DNA from: DASRDU01 sp046331565
GTDB taxonomy: Bacteria; Acidobacteriota; Blastocatellia; RBC074
Length of the DNA stretch: 64,000 bases
Assembly: GCA_046331565.1 (NCBI GenBank)
Contig: JAXLQP010000008.1
Coordinates: forward strand, 124,001 to 188,000
Direction: 5' to 3'
The notes below the pieces were generated by a model. It saw only the letters and a program-made list of their open reading frames with translations, was not told the DNA's origin and did not search any database. Shown piece after piece: positions 17,360-26,271 of the stretch. The position numbers and the translations under genes were made by a program. Position 1 is the stretch's first letter. Each line of letters begins with the position of its first letter.

Positions 17360-18889
17360 TCAGCGAAAACGTCGGCAGTCAATTTCATACTTCTGCACCT
17401 TGTAACCCAGAATGCGTTCAGTGGTGTCAAGCATCCGGGCCGCGCGGGCGCGGTTGCCGCGCGTGGTTTTGAGCGCATCCTGAATCAGGTCTTTTTCATA
17501 AGCTTCAACTGCCTGCGTCAGGCTCATTCGCGTGACTGTGCCCGATCCTTCAGCCGTTTGCAGTGTCGGCGGCAGATGATAACCGTGAATGACATTGCCC
17601 TCACAAACCAGCGTGGCGCGCTCAATCGCGTTTTCCAGTTCGCGCACGTTACCCGGCCAGTGATAACTCATCAGCATATCAATCGCCGGAGTCGAAATGC
17701 GCTTGACGCTCTTGCTGCTCTGTCGGCTGTATTTTTCCAGAAAGTGATCGGCCAGCAGCAGAATGTCAGTCCGGCGTTCGCGCAGCGGCGGCAGATAAAT
17801 CGAGAAAACATTCAGGCGGTAGTAAAGATCAGAGCGAAACCGCCCTTCTGACACGGCGCGTTCCAGATCAACGTTGGTGGCTGTAATCAGGCGCACGTTG
17901 GCCTTGATGGTTTCAGTGCCGCCGACCCGCTCAAATTCGCGCTCCTGCAACACGCGCAGCAGCTTGACCTGCAGCGCAGGCGACAGATCGCCGATTTCAT
18001 CAATGAACAGCGTCCCGCCTTCGGCCAGTTCAAAGCGCCCTTTCTTGCGCTGAAAAGCACCGGTGAACGCGCCCTTTTCGTGGCCGAAGAGTTCAGATTC
18101 AATCAGTGATTCAGGCAGCGCGGCGCAGTTGACCTTGACGAAAGGCTTCGCCGCGCGGGGGCTGTTGTAATGAATCGCGTGCGCGACAAGTTCCTTGCCC
18201 GTGCCCGATTCGCCGCGAATCAGCACAGTGGTATTGGTGGCCGCGACCTGCGCGACCTGTTCGTAAACATCGCGCATCTCCTTGCTCGTGCCGATGATGT
18301 TCCGAAAGTCGTACTTTTCCTGAAGCTCACGCTTGAGCAGCGCGTTTTCATCCGCGAGCTGCGCCTTCTCCTGCCTGACGAGTTGCGCCAGTTTCAGGCT
18401 CTGCGCAATCATTCCGGCCACGATGGTCAGCAGTTTGATGGAATCGTCATAACTCCGGTTCGGCCTGAACGGATAGGTGATGGAAAGCGCGCCGATGGTT
18501 TTGCGCCGGTCTTTAATGGGCACGCACAGAAACGATTCTTCCTGTCCGGGCGTGGCCTTGCGCGTGCGATTCAGAAACAGCGGCTCCCTGCTGACCTGCG
18601 GCACAATAATCGGCTTGCCGCTGCTGACGACCCTGCCGGTAATGCCTTCATCCAGGCGATAACGACCGCGCTTGCGTTCGCCTTCGCTCAGGCCGTGTGC
18701 ATACTGAATCGTCAGGTCGCCGCCGTTTTCATTAAGCAGCGCAATCGCGCCGCGCTTCATGCCCAGTTCGTGGTCGAGAATTTCCAGCACTCGTTCAAGT
18801 GCCGCGTTGAGATCCAGCGTCGAACCCAGCGCCTTGCTGACATCCAGCAGCGCCGTCAGTCGTCTGATCTGTAAGGCCTGTTCATCCAT
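17360..18889 (-). CDS. Sigma54-dependent transcriptional activator with GAF domain (NifA-like)
   Basis: A 509-residue enhancer-binding protein. Order: GAF sensor domain (about 18-168), AAA+ sigma54-activation domain (about 195-430) and a Fis-type helix-turn-helix (about 470-505, RGNRARAARMLDTTERILGYKV). Key motifs are Walker A GESGTGKE (226-233), the sigma54-contact loop GAFTGA (273-278) and Walker B TLFIDEIG (293-300). The architecture and HTH are those of NifA/FhlA-like activators with an intracellular sensor. Paired operators occur in front of both this gene and glnN, so autoregulation and control of glutamine synthetase are proposed. The ligand is not known. Confidence 0.92.
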   Translation of the reverse strand: MDEQALQIRRLTALLDVSKALGSTLDLNAALERVLEILDHELGMKRGAIALLNENGGDLTIQYAHGLSEGERKRGRYRLDEGITGRVVSSGKPIIVPQVSREPLFLNRTRKATPGQEESFLCVPIKDRRKTIGALSITYPFRPNRSYDDSIKLLTIVAGMIAQSLKLAQLVRQEKAQLADENALLKRELQEKYDFRNIIGTSKEMRDVYEQVAQVAATNTTVLIRGESGTGKELVAHAIHYNSPRAAKPFVKVNCAALPESLIESELFGHEKGAFTGAFQRKKGRFELAEGGTLFIDEIGDLSPALQVKLLRVLQEREFERVGGTETIKANVRLITATNVDLERAVSEGRFRSDLYYRLNVFSIYLPPLRERRTDILLLADHFLEKYSRQSSKSVKRISTPAIDMLMSYHWPGNVRELENAIERATLVCEGNVIHGYHLPPTLQTAEGSGTVTRMSLTQAVEAYEKDLIQDALKTTRGNRARAARMLDTTERILGYKVQKYEIDCRRFR

Positions 18890-19344
18890 AATATCTTCTG
18901 ACTCAGCAGATTAAATGCCTCCCCGTCAAGATTACCACAATTTCGTCGCTTTATCAGGACAAACCTACAATTTTGTCAGCAGTCAGAAATTGCCAGGCCG
19001 GACTGAAAAAAAAGAATACGGAGGCTGGCCAGGCAGGCCGGGAGCAGCCTCTCAGCCCTGTGTTCCGCTGCTTTTCAAGCTCCGGCTCCGGCTGCCTGCC
19101 CGCCCACGCTCCGGCATCATTACTGCCGCTCCGGTTAAAGTCAGCGAGAGTGCAGCAATCACCGGGCCAGGCGAAGGCTGCCGCGATGATAACCGGCTTC
19201 CGGGGGCGGCGCGCTGGATTTGCCACGACGGGCGGGAAGCGATATTTTCAGGCCCGGCTGTTACGGCGCGGCTTGTCTTTCGGGCCGTGATTCTTACAAT
19301 CATCACTTCGTTTCCGCAATTCCACTTCATTCTGACCACAAGTT
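18890..19344. other. Intergenic region between sigma54 activator and hydrolase gene
   Basis: A 455-bp divergent intergenic region. It contains the paired operator-like sites at 18935-18977 near the activator gene. The rest (19000-19344) is GC-rich and I see no gene or clear promoter. A near-match to a sigma54 promoter close to 19000 has the wrong spacing. Confidence 0.5.
18935..18977. promoter_or_regulatory. Pair of putative activator sites upstream of sigma54 regulator
   Basis: CCACAATTTCGTC at 18935-18947 and CTACAATTTTGTC at 18965-18977, again exactly 30 bp apart. They are the reverse complement of the glnN-promoter motif (GACAAAATTGTAG). They lie 46-88 bp before the activator start codon, consistent with autoregulation. 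Confidence 0.62.
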
Positions 19345-20403
19345 ATGTACGGAAGTCTGATTCGCAACTGGGAGCGGCGTTGTCACGACCGCGACATTGA
19401 CAAACGCAAGGTGCGGCCCTTCGAGTGGGGACTTGAGTTTCTGAATGGCTGTCAGGCAGGCAGCCATCACAACAGGCCGCACGACACCAACGGTGAAGCG
19501 GCGCTGCATCCGAAAACATTCTTCGACCAATTCAATGTCGAAGTCATGTCGGCCAGCGACAGGTTTTACACGCCGCCACCGGCAGACCGGGCTGATTTTG
19601 AATTTGATGGTTTCCGGCTGCGCTTTCAGAGCGCGGTTGAGACGCCTTACCCGAAAAACAACATTGTGCATGCCCGTTATTTTCCGGCTGGAGCTGATGA
19701 TTGCGCGGTCATCATTTCGCCGCAGTGGAACGGCGACGAGCAGGCGCACGTTTCGATTTGCCAGGGGTTGAATTATTTCGGCATCTCGGCGCTGCGACTG
19801 AGCCTGCCTTATCACGATCACCGGATGCCTGAAGAACTGACCCGCGCTGATTATATGGTCAGCGCCAACATCGGGCGCACGATTCAATCGGTGCGCCAGG
19901 CGGTGCAGGATATTCGGCGCGCGGCTGACTGGCTACAGTTGCGCGGCATCAGGCACATCGGAGTGATGGGGACAAGCGTCGGTTCCTGCACTTCATGGCT
20001 GTCATTTGTTCACGACGAGCGGCTGGAAGCAGGTGTTTTCAATCACGTGTCGAGTTACTTTGGCGATGTGGTCTGGAACGGCATCACCACGTCGCACATC
20101 CGGCAAAGCCTCGAGCCGCACCTGACCCGCGAGGAACTGCGACATCTGTGGATGACGATCAGTCCCAGCGCGTTTATGCAGAAAGTGAGCGGGCTGCGTC
20201 GTCGCGCCCTGATGCTTTCGGCGCGTTATGATCTGACCTTCCCCTTCGACCTTTCACAGATTGTCTTTGATGATTGCGAACGTCACGGCGTCAGAGTGGA
20301 CAAGGTGATTCTGCCCTGCGGGCATTACACAAGCGGCAAGTCGCCTTTCAAATTCCTTGTCGGTTATCACATCGTCAATTATTTCAGAAAGGCCTGGCGC
20401 TGA
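19345..20403 (+). CDS. Alpha/beta hydrolase, ABHD18-like
   Basis: A 352-residue alpha/beta hydrolase. The nucleophile elbow GTSVGS (about 212-217, Ser214) follows the strand IRHIGVM. The likely acid is in ARYDLTFPF (about 295) and the His in PCGHYTSGKSPF (about 330). The N-terminal RPFEWGLEFL and the overall plan recall the ABHD18/DUF2048 group of esterases. No ribosome site is obvious at the ATG. The stop overlaps the next start in TGATG, showing translational coupling with the DUF2490-like gene. Confidence 0.78.
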   Translation: MYGSLIRNWERRCHDRDIDKRKVRPFEWGLEFLNGCQAGSHHNRPHDTNGEAALHPKTFFDQFNVEVMSASDRFYTPPPADRADFEFDGFRLRFQSAVETPYPKNNIVHARYFPAGADDCAVIISPQWNGDEQAHVSICQGLNYFGISALRLSLPYHDHRMPEELTRADYMVSANIGRTIQSVRQAVQDIRRAADWLQLRGIRHIGVMGTSVGSCTSWLSFVHDERLEAGVFNHVSSYFGDVVWNGITTSHIRQSLEPHLTREELRHLWMTISPSAFMQKVSGLRRRALMLSARYDLTFPFDLSQIVFDDCERHGVRVDKVILPCGHYTSGKSPFKFLVGYHIVNYFRKAWR

Positions 20404-21089
20404 TGCCACACAGAAATGAGACCTTGCGGCTTCGGGTTTTCGGGTGCCTGATTTTGTGGCTGCTGGTTTGCGGCCCGGCAGTCAGCGCACAAAGCGCCGA
20501 CGGGAATGCTGACACGCAACTGTGGCCGGATCTGCAAATCAGTCTCAGATACAATCAGCGGGTTTCCTTCAATTTTTTCGGCACGGTGCGCGAAGGTCGC
20601 AATCTGACCGCTCCGGTCACGGAACAGATCGGAGCCGGAGTCACTTTCACGCTGAACAAATACTTTTCGACGGCTCCGGCCTACCGCTTCGTTGCCAATC
20701 AGCCCACGCCGACCAGGCACTCAGACGAACACCGTTTCTTTCTTGATTTCACTGCGCGCCTGCCGCTGGGCCGGGGCTTCACGCTGGTTGATCGGAACCG
20801 GGGCGAGTTGCGCGACATCAATGGCATTTTTTCCCGCCGTTACCGCAACCGCCTGCAACTTGAACGCGTCGTCAATGTCCGCGAACATCACATCACGCCC
20901 TACGCGGCTGGCGAGCTTTTTTACGAAGATCGCTACCACCTGTGGACGAGAAGTCTGTATTTATTCGGCGCGCGTATTCCCGTGCAAAAACACGTCACGC
21001 TCGACAGCTACTACATGCGTTACATAGACGTGCGGTCACGGCCCGGCCACCTGCATATTGTGGGAACAATAGTCCGGCTGGATTTCTGA
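20403..21089 (+). CDS. DUF2490-like outer-membrane barrel protein
   Basis: A 228-residue protein with a signal peptide (1-32, ending AVSAQSADG) followed by alternating amphipathic strands (LWPDLQISLRYNQRVSFNFFG, RFFLDFTARLPLG, ITPYAAGELFYEDRYHLW) and a terminal aromatic IVRLDF, the pattern of a small beta barrel in the DUF2490 group. The ATG at 20403 overlaps the upstream TGA by one base, so it is translated with the hydrolase. Transport or enzymatic role unknown. Confidence 0.78.
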   Translation: MPHRNETLRLRVFGCLILWLLVCGPAVSAQSADGNADTQLWPDLQISLRYNQRVSFNFFGTVREGRNLTAPVTEQIGAGVTFTLNKYFSTAPAYRFVANQPTPTRHSDEHRFFLDFTARLPLGRGFTLVDRNRGELRDINGIFSRRYRNRLQLERVVNVREHHITPYAAGELFYEDRYHLWTRSLYLFGARIPVQKHVTLDSYYMRYIDVRSRPGHLHIVGTIVRLDF

Positions 21090-21191
21090 ATGATTCAGAT
21101 TGAGATTTTCAGGGGGGCTTAAAAGGTGAAAAAGTCGGGGGAGTTTGCTGGTGAAACAGTCAGCCGCAGAAACCGGCTGCTGAGGTTTCGA

Positions 21192-21773
21192 TCAATCTGT
21201 CAATTCAGATTTTCCCTTTCCCGAACGCCGACGCATCAGGACAGTGATGCCCAGCCCCAGCAGGATCAGGGTTGAAGGTTCCGGCACCTCTGCCGACGGT
21301 GTCGGTGAAGGCAGCGGCGTCGGAGTAGGATTGACCGGAACAGTCGGCACCGGCGTGGGTGTGACATTAACCGAAGCGACCGTGCCGCCGCCGATAGCGC
21401 CACTGCCAATCAGTCCGGCAATCAATCCACCGGCGATCAGCGGAATGCCCCAGACCCAGAGACGCGGACGATTTGGCGCACGCGCTTCAAAGGGTTCGAC
21501 ACAGTTTTCCGTGCAGATGGCTCCGGGACCGTAAGCCACAATTCGCCCGTCAGGCAATCGCACGAATTGCGGAATGTCCTCTCCCGTCTGAGGCTGAGAT
21601 GGCGGTTGCTGAATCTGCTTTTCCTGACCTGCCGGTCTGGTTGAAGCAGTTGACTGTCCGGCCAGTTGCTTTTCGCGGTCCTGCTGAATCTGCTGATAAG
21701 TTACAGGGCCAGCAATGAGGGCACGCGACAACAGGCTGCACAGCAAAATGCAAAGAGCGAGTTGACGTAACAT
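21192..21773 (-). CDS. PEP-CTERM sorting-domain protein
   Basis: A 193-residue secreted protein with a signal peptide (1-21), a Gln-rich segment with Pro and Thr (about 26-68), a conserved FVRLPDGRIVAYGPG motif, a hydrophobic Gly-rich helix (about 108-130), a Pro/Thr linker (PTPVPTVPVNPTPTPLP) and a C-terminal PEP-CTERM signal: VPEPSTLILLGLGITVL followed by RRRSGKGK. Such proteins are cut and sorted by exosortase (XrtA type), whose gene is not in this window. The start at 21773 was chosen because the signal peptide begins there; upstream reading is non-conserved. Confidence 0.82.
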   Translation of the reverse strand: MLRQLALCILLCSLLSRALIAGPVTYQQIQQDREKQLAGQSTASTRPAGQEKQIQQPPSQPQTGEDIPQFVRLPDGRIVAYGPGAICTENCVEPFEARAPNRPRLWVWGIPLIAGGLIAGLIGSGAIGGGTVASVNVTPTPVPTVPVNPTPTPLPSPTPSAEVPEPSTLILLGLGITVLMRRRSGKGKSELTD

Positions 21774-22617
21774 AGTAGAAGGATTGTCACCTTTCCGGGG
21801 CACCAACGGACAGCTACTAAATAATGAATACCGGCTGACCTGCAACCAGACAAGATGCCTGATTGAAAGAAGCGGGGTAAACAAGGGGGGGCGGCGAGAG
21901 GCTGAAACCAGATAAATGGACGCTGCTTGTACTCTCTCCGCCTGTCGCAGGGAGTCAGGGAGAGAAGCCTGAACCTTAACTCTCGGATTTACTGAGTCCC
22001 TGGTAACAGCCGGGCCAGGCAAGCCGGGGTCTGAGAACTGATTGCCTGAATACCGGACTGTTTGCTTGACCGCTGACCGCGCCATCAATCCAGGACTTGT
22101 GCCTGAGCGCGGGCCTGCCTGACAGCAGGCTGCATCTTCACATCATCTGTCTGAAAGCTCTGCCGAAGAACTTCGATCTGACTGACAATGAACAAAATGC
22201 TTCAGAGGCGAACATTTTAAGCTTTGATCTCTCCGGGTGGCAACACCAATTTTACCCGAAACCGTTTTAACCGGAGGCCATCATCCCACCTTCAGCCCGG
22301 AGCCGACAGTACCTGATCTGTCAGTCAGCCTTTCAATCACGTTCGCCCAAAAGCAAAACTATATTCATCAATTCAAATATATATTCGCATCACCTGCTGA
22401 CAACGGAGTAAGCACACTCCTGTGAACTGACGAAATCACCAGTCAGTCTGCGCAATGGCGGCGTGCCGGTAAGCCCTGCGCAGCCGTGCCAGCCTGATCA
22501 AATCATTCTGTCGGCCCGCGCCCGGATATTTACATCTGCATATCCATATGTAATCCTCATCGTTGTGCGAACGCGAATCCATCATCAGGCTGTCGTTCCG
22601 GCAAAACAAGGGAGCAT
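21774..22617. other. Gene-free region before the ArsR-family gene
   Basis: 844 bp without a supportable gene. The frames here are short and lack ribosome sites. The left half is GC-rich. The right part (22340-22560) is AT-rich and holds the dyads at 22376-22385 and 22530-22553. This is probably the control region of the ArsR-like regulator gene. Confidence 0.55.
22530..22553. promoter_or_regulatory. Dyad upstream of ArsR-family gene (putative operator)
   Basis: TTACAT (22530-22535) and ATGTAA (22548-22553) form a perfect 6-bp dyad separated by 12 bp, with an inner CATAT-CC-ATATG (22539-22550). It lies 65 bp before the ArsR start. Winged-helix repressors of this family bind such AT-rich dyads; a second AT palindrome AATATATATT is at 22376-22385. 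Confidence 0.45.
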
Positions 22618-23139
22618 ATGGCAAATAAAAAAAGTGAATTCAGGATGTCCCGCAAATCCCGGACACCGGCAACGGTGCAACTGTCGGCAGTACTCAGGGC
22701 CTGTGCCGATCAGACCAGGCTGCGGCTGCTCAGCCTGCTGGCGCTTGAAGGTGAAGTCTGTGTGCGTCACCTGGTTGAGATTCTGGGAACGAATCAGCCC
22801 AAAGTGTCGCGCCACCTGGCCTGTCTGAAGCGGGCCGGGCTGGTCAGCGACCGCCGCGACGGTTTGTGGATTTATTATCGTCTGGCCGATTCGCTGAACG
22901 GGCAGACGGGCAGGCTGATGGAATGCCTGACTTCCTGTCTGGCTGAACTGCCAGAGTTACAGCGTGAAGCCGAAGAACTGCGGGCCATTCAGCACAGCCG
23001 GGAAATTGTCAGATTCAGGGGACGCGGGCGTGAGGTGATTCAGCCCGCAGGAACGCCGGTCAGCGCCCCGCTGGTTTCGGTCTCGGATGCCTCGCCGTCC
23101 TTTTATCCTGTTTCGGAACTGGAGGTGGAATTACTTTAG
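22618..23139 (+). CDS. ArsR-family winged-helix regulator
   Basis: A 173-residue protein with an ArsR-type winged helix (about 20-95: LRACADQTRLRLLSLLALEGEVCVRHLVEILG, then NQPKVSRHLACLKRAGLVSDRRDGLWIYY). The classical metal site ELCVCDL of SmtB/ArsR is reduced to one Cys in GEVCVRHL; two further Cys occur in MECLTSCLAEL. A non-conserved tail of about 65 residues follows. AGGGAG precedes the start. No transporter or resistance gene is adjacent, and the gene is convergent with the pilin cluster. Signal and targets unknown. Confidence 0.82.
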   Translation: MANKKSEFRMSRKSRTPATVQLSAVLRACADQTRLRLLSLLALEGEVCVRHLVEILGTNQPKVSRHLACLKRAGLVSDRRDGLWIYYRLADSLNGQTGRLMECLTSCLAELPELQREAEELRAIQHSREIVRFRGRGREVIQPAGTPVSAPLVSVSDASPSFYPVSELEVELL

Positions 23140-23199
23140 GGGCTGACCGCACACCCGCCTTTGTGAAGTCTGGTCGTAATCTGCGGCTGAAAACGCCGA

Positions 23200-25203
23200 T
23201 CAGTAAGTAACGCGCTGCCAGGTGTTCGACTCAGTCGCCACATTGCTTGTTGAAAACGAAACATCAAAGGTAGTGGTCGTGGTCGTGGTGTTCTGCAACT
23301 GGGTCACAGGGAAGAACGGCGGCGCAAAAGCGCCATTGGAAAATCTTGGGTCAAAGAATACATCACGCCTGCCGCTGCTTCCGCCGCCATAACCGATTGA
23401 GAGAATCGCTGACTGGATACGACTGCCTCGCAGCAGAAGCCGACTGTTGCTGTTGAGCGAGCAGGAACAGTTGAAGTAAATACCTCCCGTGGTGTCATTC
23501 GCATTCGCATTGAGCGCGGCCTCATCGAAAGTGGCAATGGCGGCATCCAGGGTCAGGCTGTAGTTGCCAGTGGTATAAGTTGTACTCGGAGTCAGATTCA
23601 CCCTGCCGCTGTTGGTGAAGATGCCAAGCACATTGGTGGCGTTCTGCCATCCGCTGGCGTTGGTTCCGTCCTGATTAACGACGGTCTGCTGATATTTCAG
23701 ATCTCCCGTAATTGTAATGTCTCCGGTCGAAGTAATGGTGACACCCGTCTGGCTGGAAATGGCCGGGCCGGTTGCCCCGCCTGATGCTGCCGGCCCATGG
23801 AGCGCATTGATGTTGCCACTGACGAACAACGACACTCCGGGTTTGTTGCTGGTGGGATCAGTCCTGTCCATCGGCACGCCCTGATAGGTTGTGGAGCTGC
23901 TTCCGCTGGCGATTGTCGTCGAGCCGGGCGAACTGCCATTCGGCGGGACGACTGTGACGGTTGTGGTCGTACTGCCCTGGCGAATCGAGTAAACCTGATT
24001 GCCGCTGCCGTTGACTGAAAGCTGAATGTCATCGGCACTGCCCTGAACATATATTCCGCCACCGGTGATACTTGAGCCATTGGATGAGGGGATATAGACG
24101 CCGGGACTGAGATTGCCGGAAGAAGTGCCCGCCGCGCTGTTATCGGCTCTTCGCAGGTTGGCTGTCAGTTGTGACGTGGTTGGCTGCGCTGAAGTGAAGG
24201 TGGAATCAGGCGCGCCGGTTGAGTTGAGAACAGCAAGCTGCTGAGCATAGACGTTCTGTGGCAATGGCACAGCCGGAACTGTGCTGTAGGTACTCTGAAA
24301 GGTCAGCCCCGTCCGATTGGTATTTCCCACAGTATAAGAACTGCTGTTGTAATCGTAAGTATTGTTGGAGCCGGACTGCGTGACGGCTCCCCTGAAAGTC
24401 ACCGGCAGACTTGAGTCGAAACGAAAGCGCTGGTTTGTGTGAACCGGCCCGGTAAAAGTGCCTGAAGCGAGGACACCACTGGTGCCGAAGCGGTTAAAGA
24501 ATGCCGCATATGAACTGAACGAGCGGCTGATCGTGGAACTTGAGCTGGAATCCTGACTGACACTGGTGTTGAGAGTCACATTGACGACGCCCGTCTCAGT
24601 GGCCTGCGCGGTCGAGAGAAAGGCATTGGCCGAACCCGCATTATTATTGCCGATTGAAGTGATCGTGTAAGCATACCGCATGGTGACGGACGAAGGCGGC
24701 TGCGCGATTCCGTTGATCGGAGCCGGGCGCGTACCAATGATCGGTGTTCCCAGAGGTGCAAGCGTCAGACTCAGGTTGAAGCTGCCGCTGTTGCCGAGCG
24801 ACGATGACCGCGCCGACACGGCGGCGAGGGCATTGGTAATCGGCGTGCCGTTTGACGCCGTCAGGCTGGAACTGGTCAGGATGCCGGTCAACTGGCTGTC
24901 ATCGAAGGATTGTCCGCTGGCTGGAAAGACGATACTGCTGCTGGCTGTGTTTGCGTTGTTCTGGATGACCTGATTGAGTGAGATGCGCAACGCTTCACGG
25001 GCAATCCCGATCCCTGCGTCAGCCGCAAAGAAAGCCTGTTCGTTGCGCCGGAAATGACCGGTAATCACCACATCGCCGGATGCCGCAAAGACCACCGCCA
25101 GCCCCATTGCCGTCAACAGCGTCAGCGCCATCATGGCCACGACCATGGCAAAGCCGCGCTCTGTTGTCTGCCGTTTTCCGATTCTTTCGTTGTGCTTCAA
25201 CAT
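23200..25203 (-). CDS. PilX-type pilus assembly protein with long C-terminus
   Basis: A 667-residue protein whose N-terminus has the PilX/prepilin signature RGFAMVVAMMALTLLTAMGLAVVFAASGD and an FFAADAGI region. The remaining 600 residues are Ser/Thr/Gly-rich and beta-like, with words such as TSSSTTYQG and SGNINALHGPAASGGATG, resembling surface-exposed domains. AGGAGG lies before the ATG. Last gene of a minus-strand minor pseudopilin set (fimT-like, pilV-like, pilW-like, this one). Minor pseudopilins prime type IV pilus assembly. The length is much greater than usual PilX (about 200). Confidence 0.82.
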   Translation of the reverse strand: MLKHNERIGKRQTTERGFAMVVAMMALTLLTAMGLAVVFAASGDVVITGHFRRNEQAFFAADAGIGIAREALRISLNQVIQNNANTASSSIVFPASGQSFDDSQLTGILTSSSLTASNGTPITNALAAVSARSSSLGNSGSFNLSLTLAPLGTPIIGTRPAPINGIAQPPSSVTMRYAYTITSIGNNNAGSANAFLSTAQATETGVVNVTLNTSVSQDSSSSSTISRSFSSYAAFFNRFGTSGVLASGTFTGPVHTNQRFRFDSSLPVTFRGAVTQSGSNNTYDYNSSSYTVGNTNRTGLTFQSTYSTVPAVPLPQNVYAQQLAVLNSTGAPDSTFTSAQPTTSQLTANLRRADNSAAGTSSGNLSPGVYIPSSNGSSITGGGIYVQGSADDIQLSVNGSGNQVYSIRQGSTTTTVTVVPPNGSSPGSTTIASGSSSTTYQGVPMDRTDPTSNKPGVSLFVSGNINALHGPAASGGATGPAISSQTGVTITSTGDITITGDLKYQQTVVNQDGTNASGWQNATNVLGIFTNSGRVNLTPSTTYTTGNYSLTLDAAIATFDEAALNANANDTTGGIYFNCSCSLNSNSRLLLRGSRIQSAILSIGYGGGSSGRRDVFFDPRFSNGAFAPPFFPVTQLQNTTTTTTTFDVSFSTSNVATESNTWQRVTY

Positions 25204-25261
25204 TTCAATCCTCCTGGTTGAGGGCAGGATGCAGACCTGATTTCGTTTCCTTCACTTCCGC

Positions 25262-26236
25262 TCAGCGATTGGGCACAAAGCCCGGCAGGACAAGGTTGCG
25301 CGGCGTAATTTCGACAGTCTGCGAAACCCGGCGCTGGCCCAGATTGTCACCCGTGCGCGCCAGTTGGGTTTCTCCTGTCATCGTCACCAGGACGGAACGG
25401 ATCAGCGCCCGATTATTGTTCGCCGCAGTGCCGGGCTGATTGACCACAGTCAGGGTAAAGGCGGGCGGACTGGCAGTCGTGTCCACTGATTCAATTCGAT
25501 ACTGAACCTGCAGGTTGGTGATGCCGCGTGCGACATCCACCCACGAGCCGCCGTTGCGACTGCGCTGCAGGGTGTTGCCAGCAGTATTGAGGCGATAGCG
25601 AATGACTTCATCCAGCGCCGTGACGCGCAGCGTCGGAGAACTGGGAAAGTTCGAGACGTTCGACCATCCCGGCATGATGATGGAGGGGGTCGTTCGCGGC
25701 GTCAGTTGAGTGCCGCCGCTCACCGCGGACTGTGAATTGAGAGTGAAGACACTGAACTCAGCCGCATCTGTACTGTCAGGAACTATCGCTCCGGCCTGCG
25801 ACGCCGTGTAAAGTACATAATTATTTCCATTGGTAAAGGTGGGCGCGCTGCCGCCTGCCGGGGTCTGCGCGACAAAGGACGATGTGCTGCCGCTTACCGG
25901 GCCATTGACAGTCAAAGAAGAGAAATTCGGATTGCCATACAGAATCAGAATCTCATCAGGCAGCGCATTGCCGCTGCCGTCCGTGCCGCCATCCTGTCCG
26001 GCCAGCGAGCCAAGGAACTGCGGCAATCCGGCTCCGGCGGCCTGAATATCGCGGCTGACCAGATCCATTGCCGCGCGAAAATTCTGTTGTAAATCAGTAT
26101 TGGCGCGCTCCACCTGAGCCGAATCCTGATTCTTATTGAACATGAAAAAGACGGCGCCGGTCAGCCCGATAGTCAGGGCTGTCGCCACCATCAGTTCAAC
26201 CAGACTGAATCCCCGCTGTTTCATTTTCGCTGTCAT
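25262..26236 (-). CDS. PilW-like minor pseudopilin
   Basis: A 324-residue protein with a type III signal: KMKQRGFSLVELMVATALTIGLTGAVFFMF, cleavage expected before Phe. A helical spine (DLQQNFRAAMDLVSRDIQAAG) is followed by a large beta domain. This is the PilW class of minor pilin. It sits between the PilV-like and PilX-like genes with gaps of about 35-60 bp, consistent with one operon. Confidence 0.85.
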   Translation of the reverse strand: MTAKMKQRGFSLVELMVATALTIGLTGAVFFMFNKNQDSAQVERANTDLQQNFRAAMDLVSRDIQAAGAGLPQFLGSLAGQDGGTDGSGNALPDEILILYGNPNFSSLTVNGPVSGSTSSFVAQTPAGGSAPTFTNGNNYVLYTASQAGAIVPDSTDAAEFSVFTLNSQSAVSGGTQLTPRTTPSIIMPGWSNVSNFPSSPTLRVTALDEVIRYRLNTAGNTLQRSRNGGSWVDVARGITNLQVQYRIESVDTTASPPAFTLTVVNQPGTAANNNRALIRSVLVTMTGETQLARTGDNLGQRRVSQTVEITPRNLVLPGFVPNR

Positions 26237-26271
26237 GGTAATTGTCCTGCTCTCTGACCAGCCACGTTCAG

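Noticed and set aside
18170..18874. A 234-codon plus-strand frame opposite the sigma54 activator
   Set aside because: Antisense shadow; no domain and inside a well-supported gene.
18975..19005. A sigma54-like promoter for the activator gene (minus-strand TGGCAATTTCTGACTGC)
   Set aside because: The GG and GC elements are two bases too far apart, and the site lies upstream of the operator pair. Not accepted.
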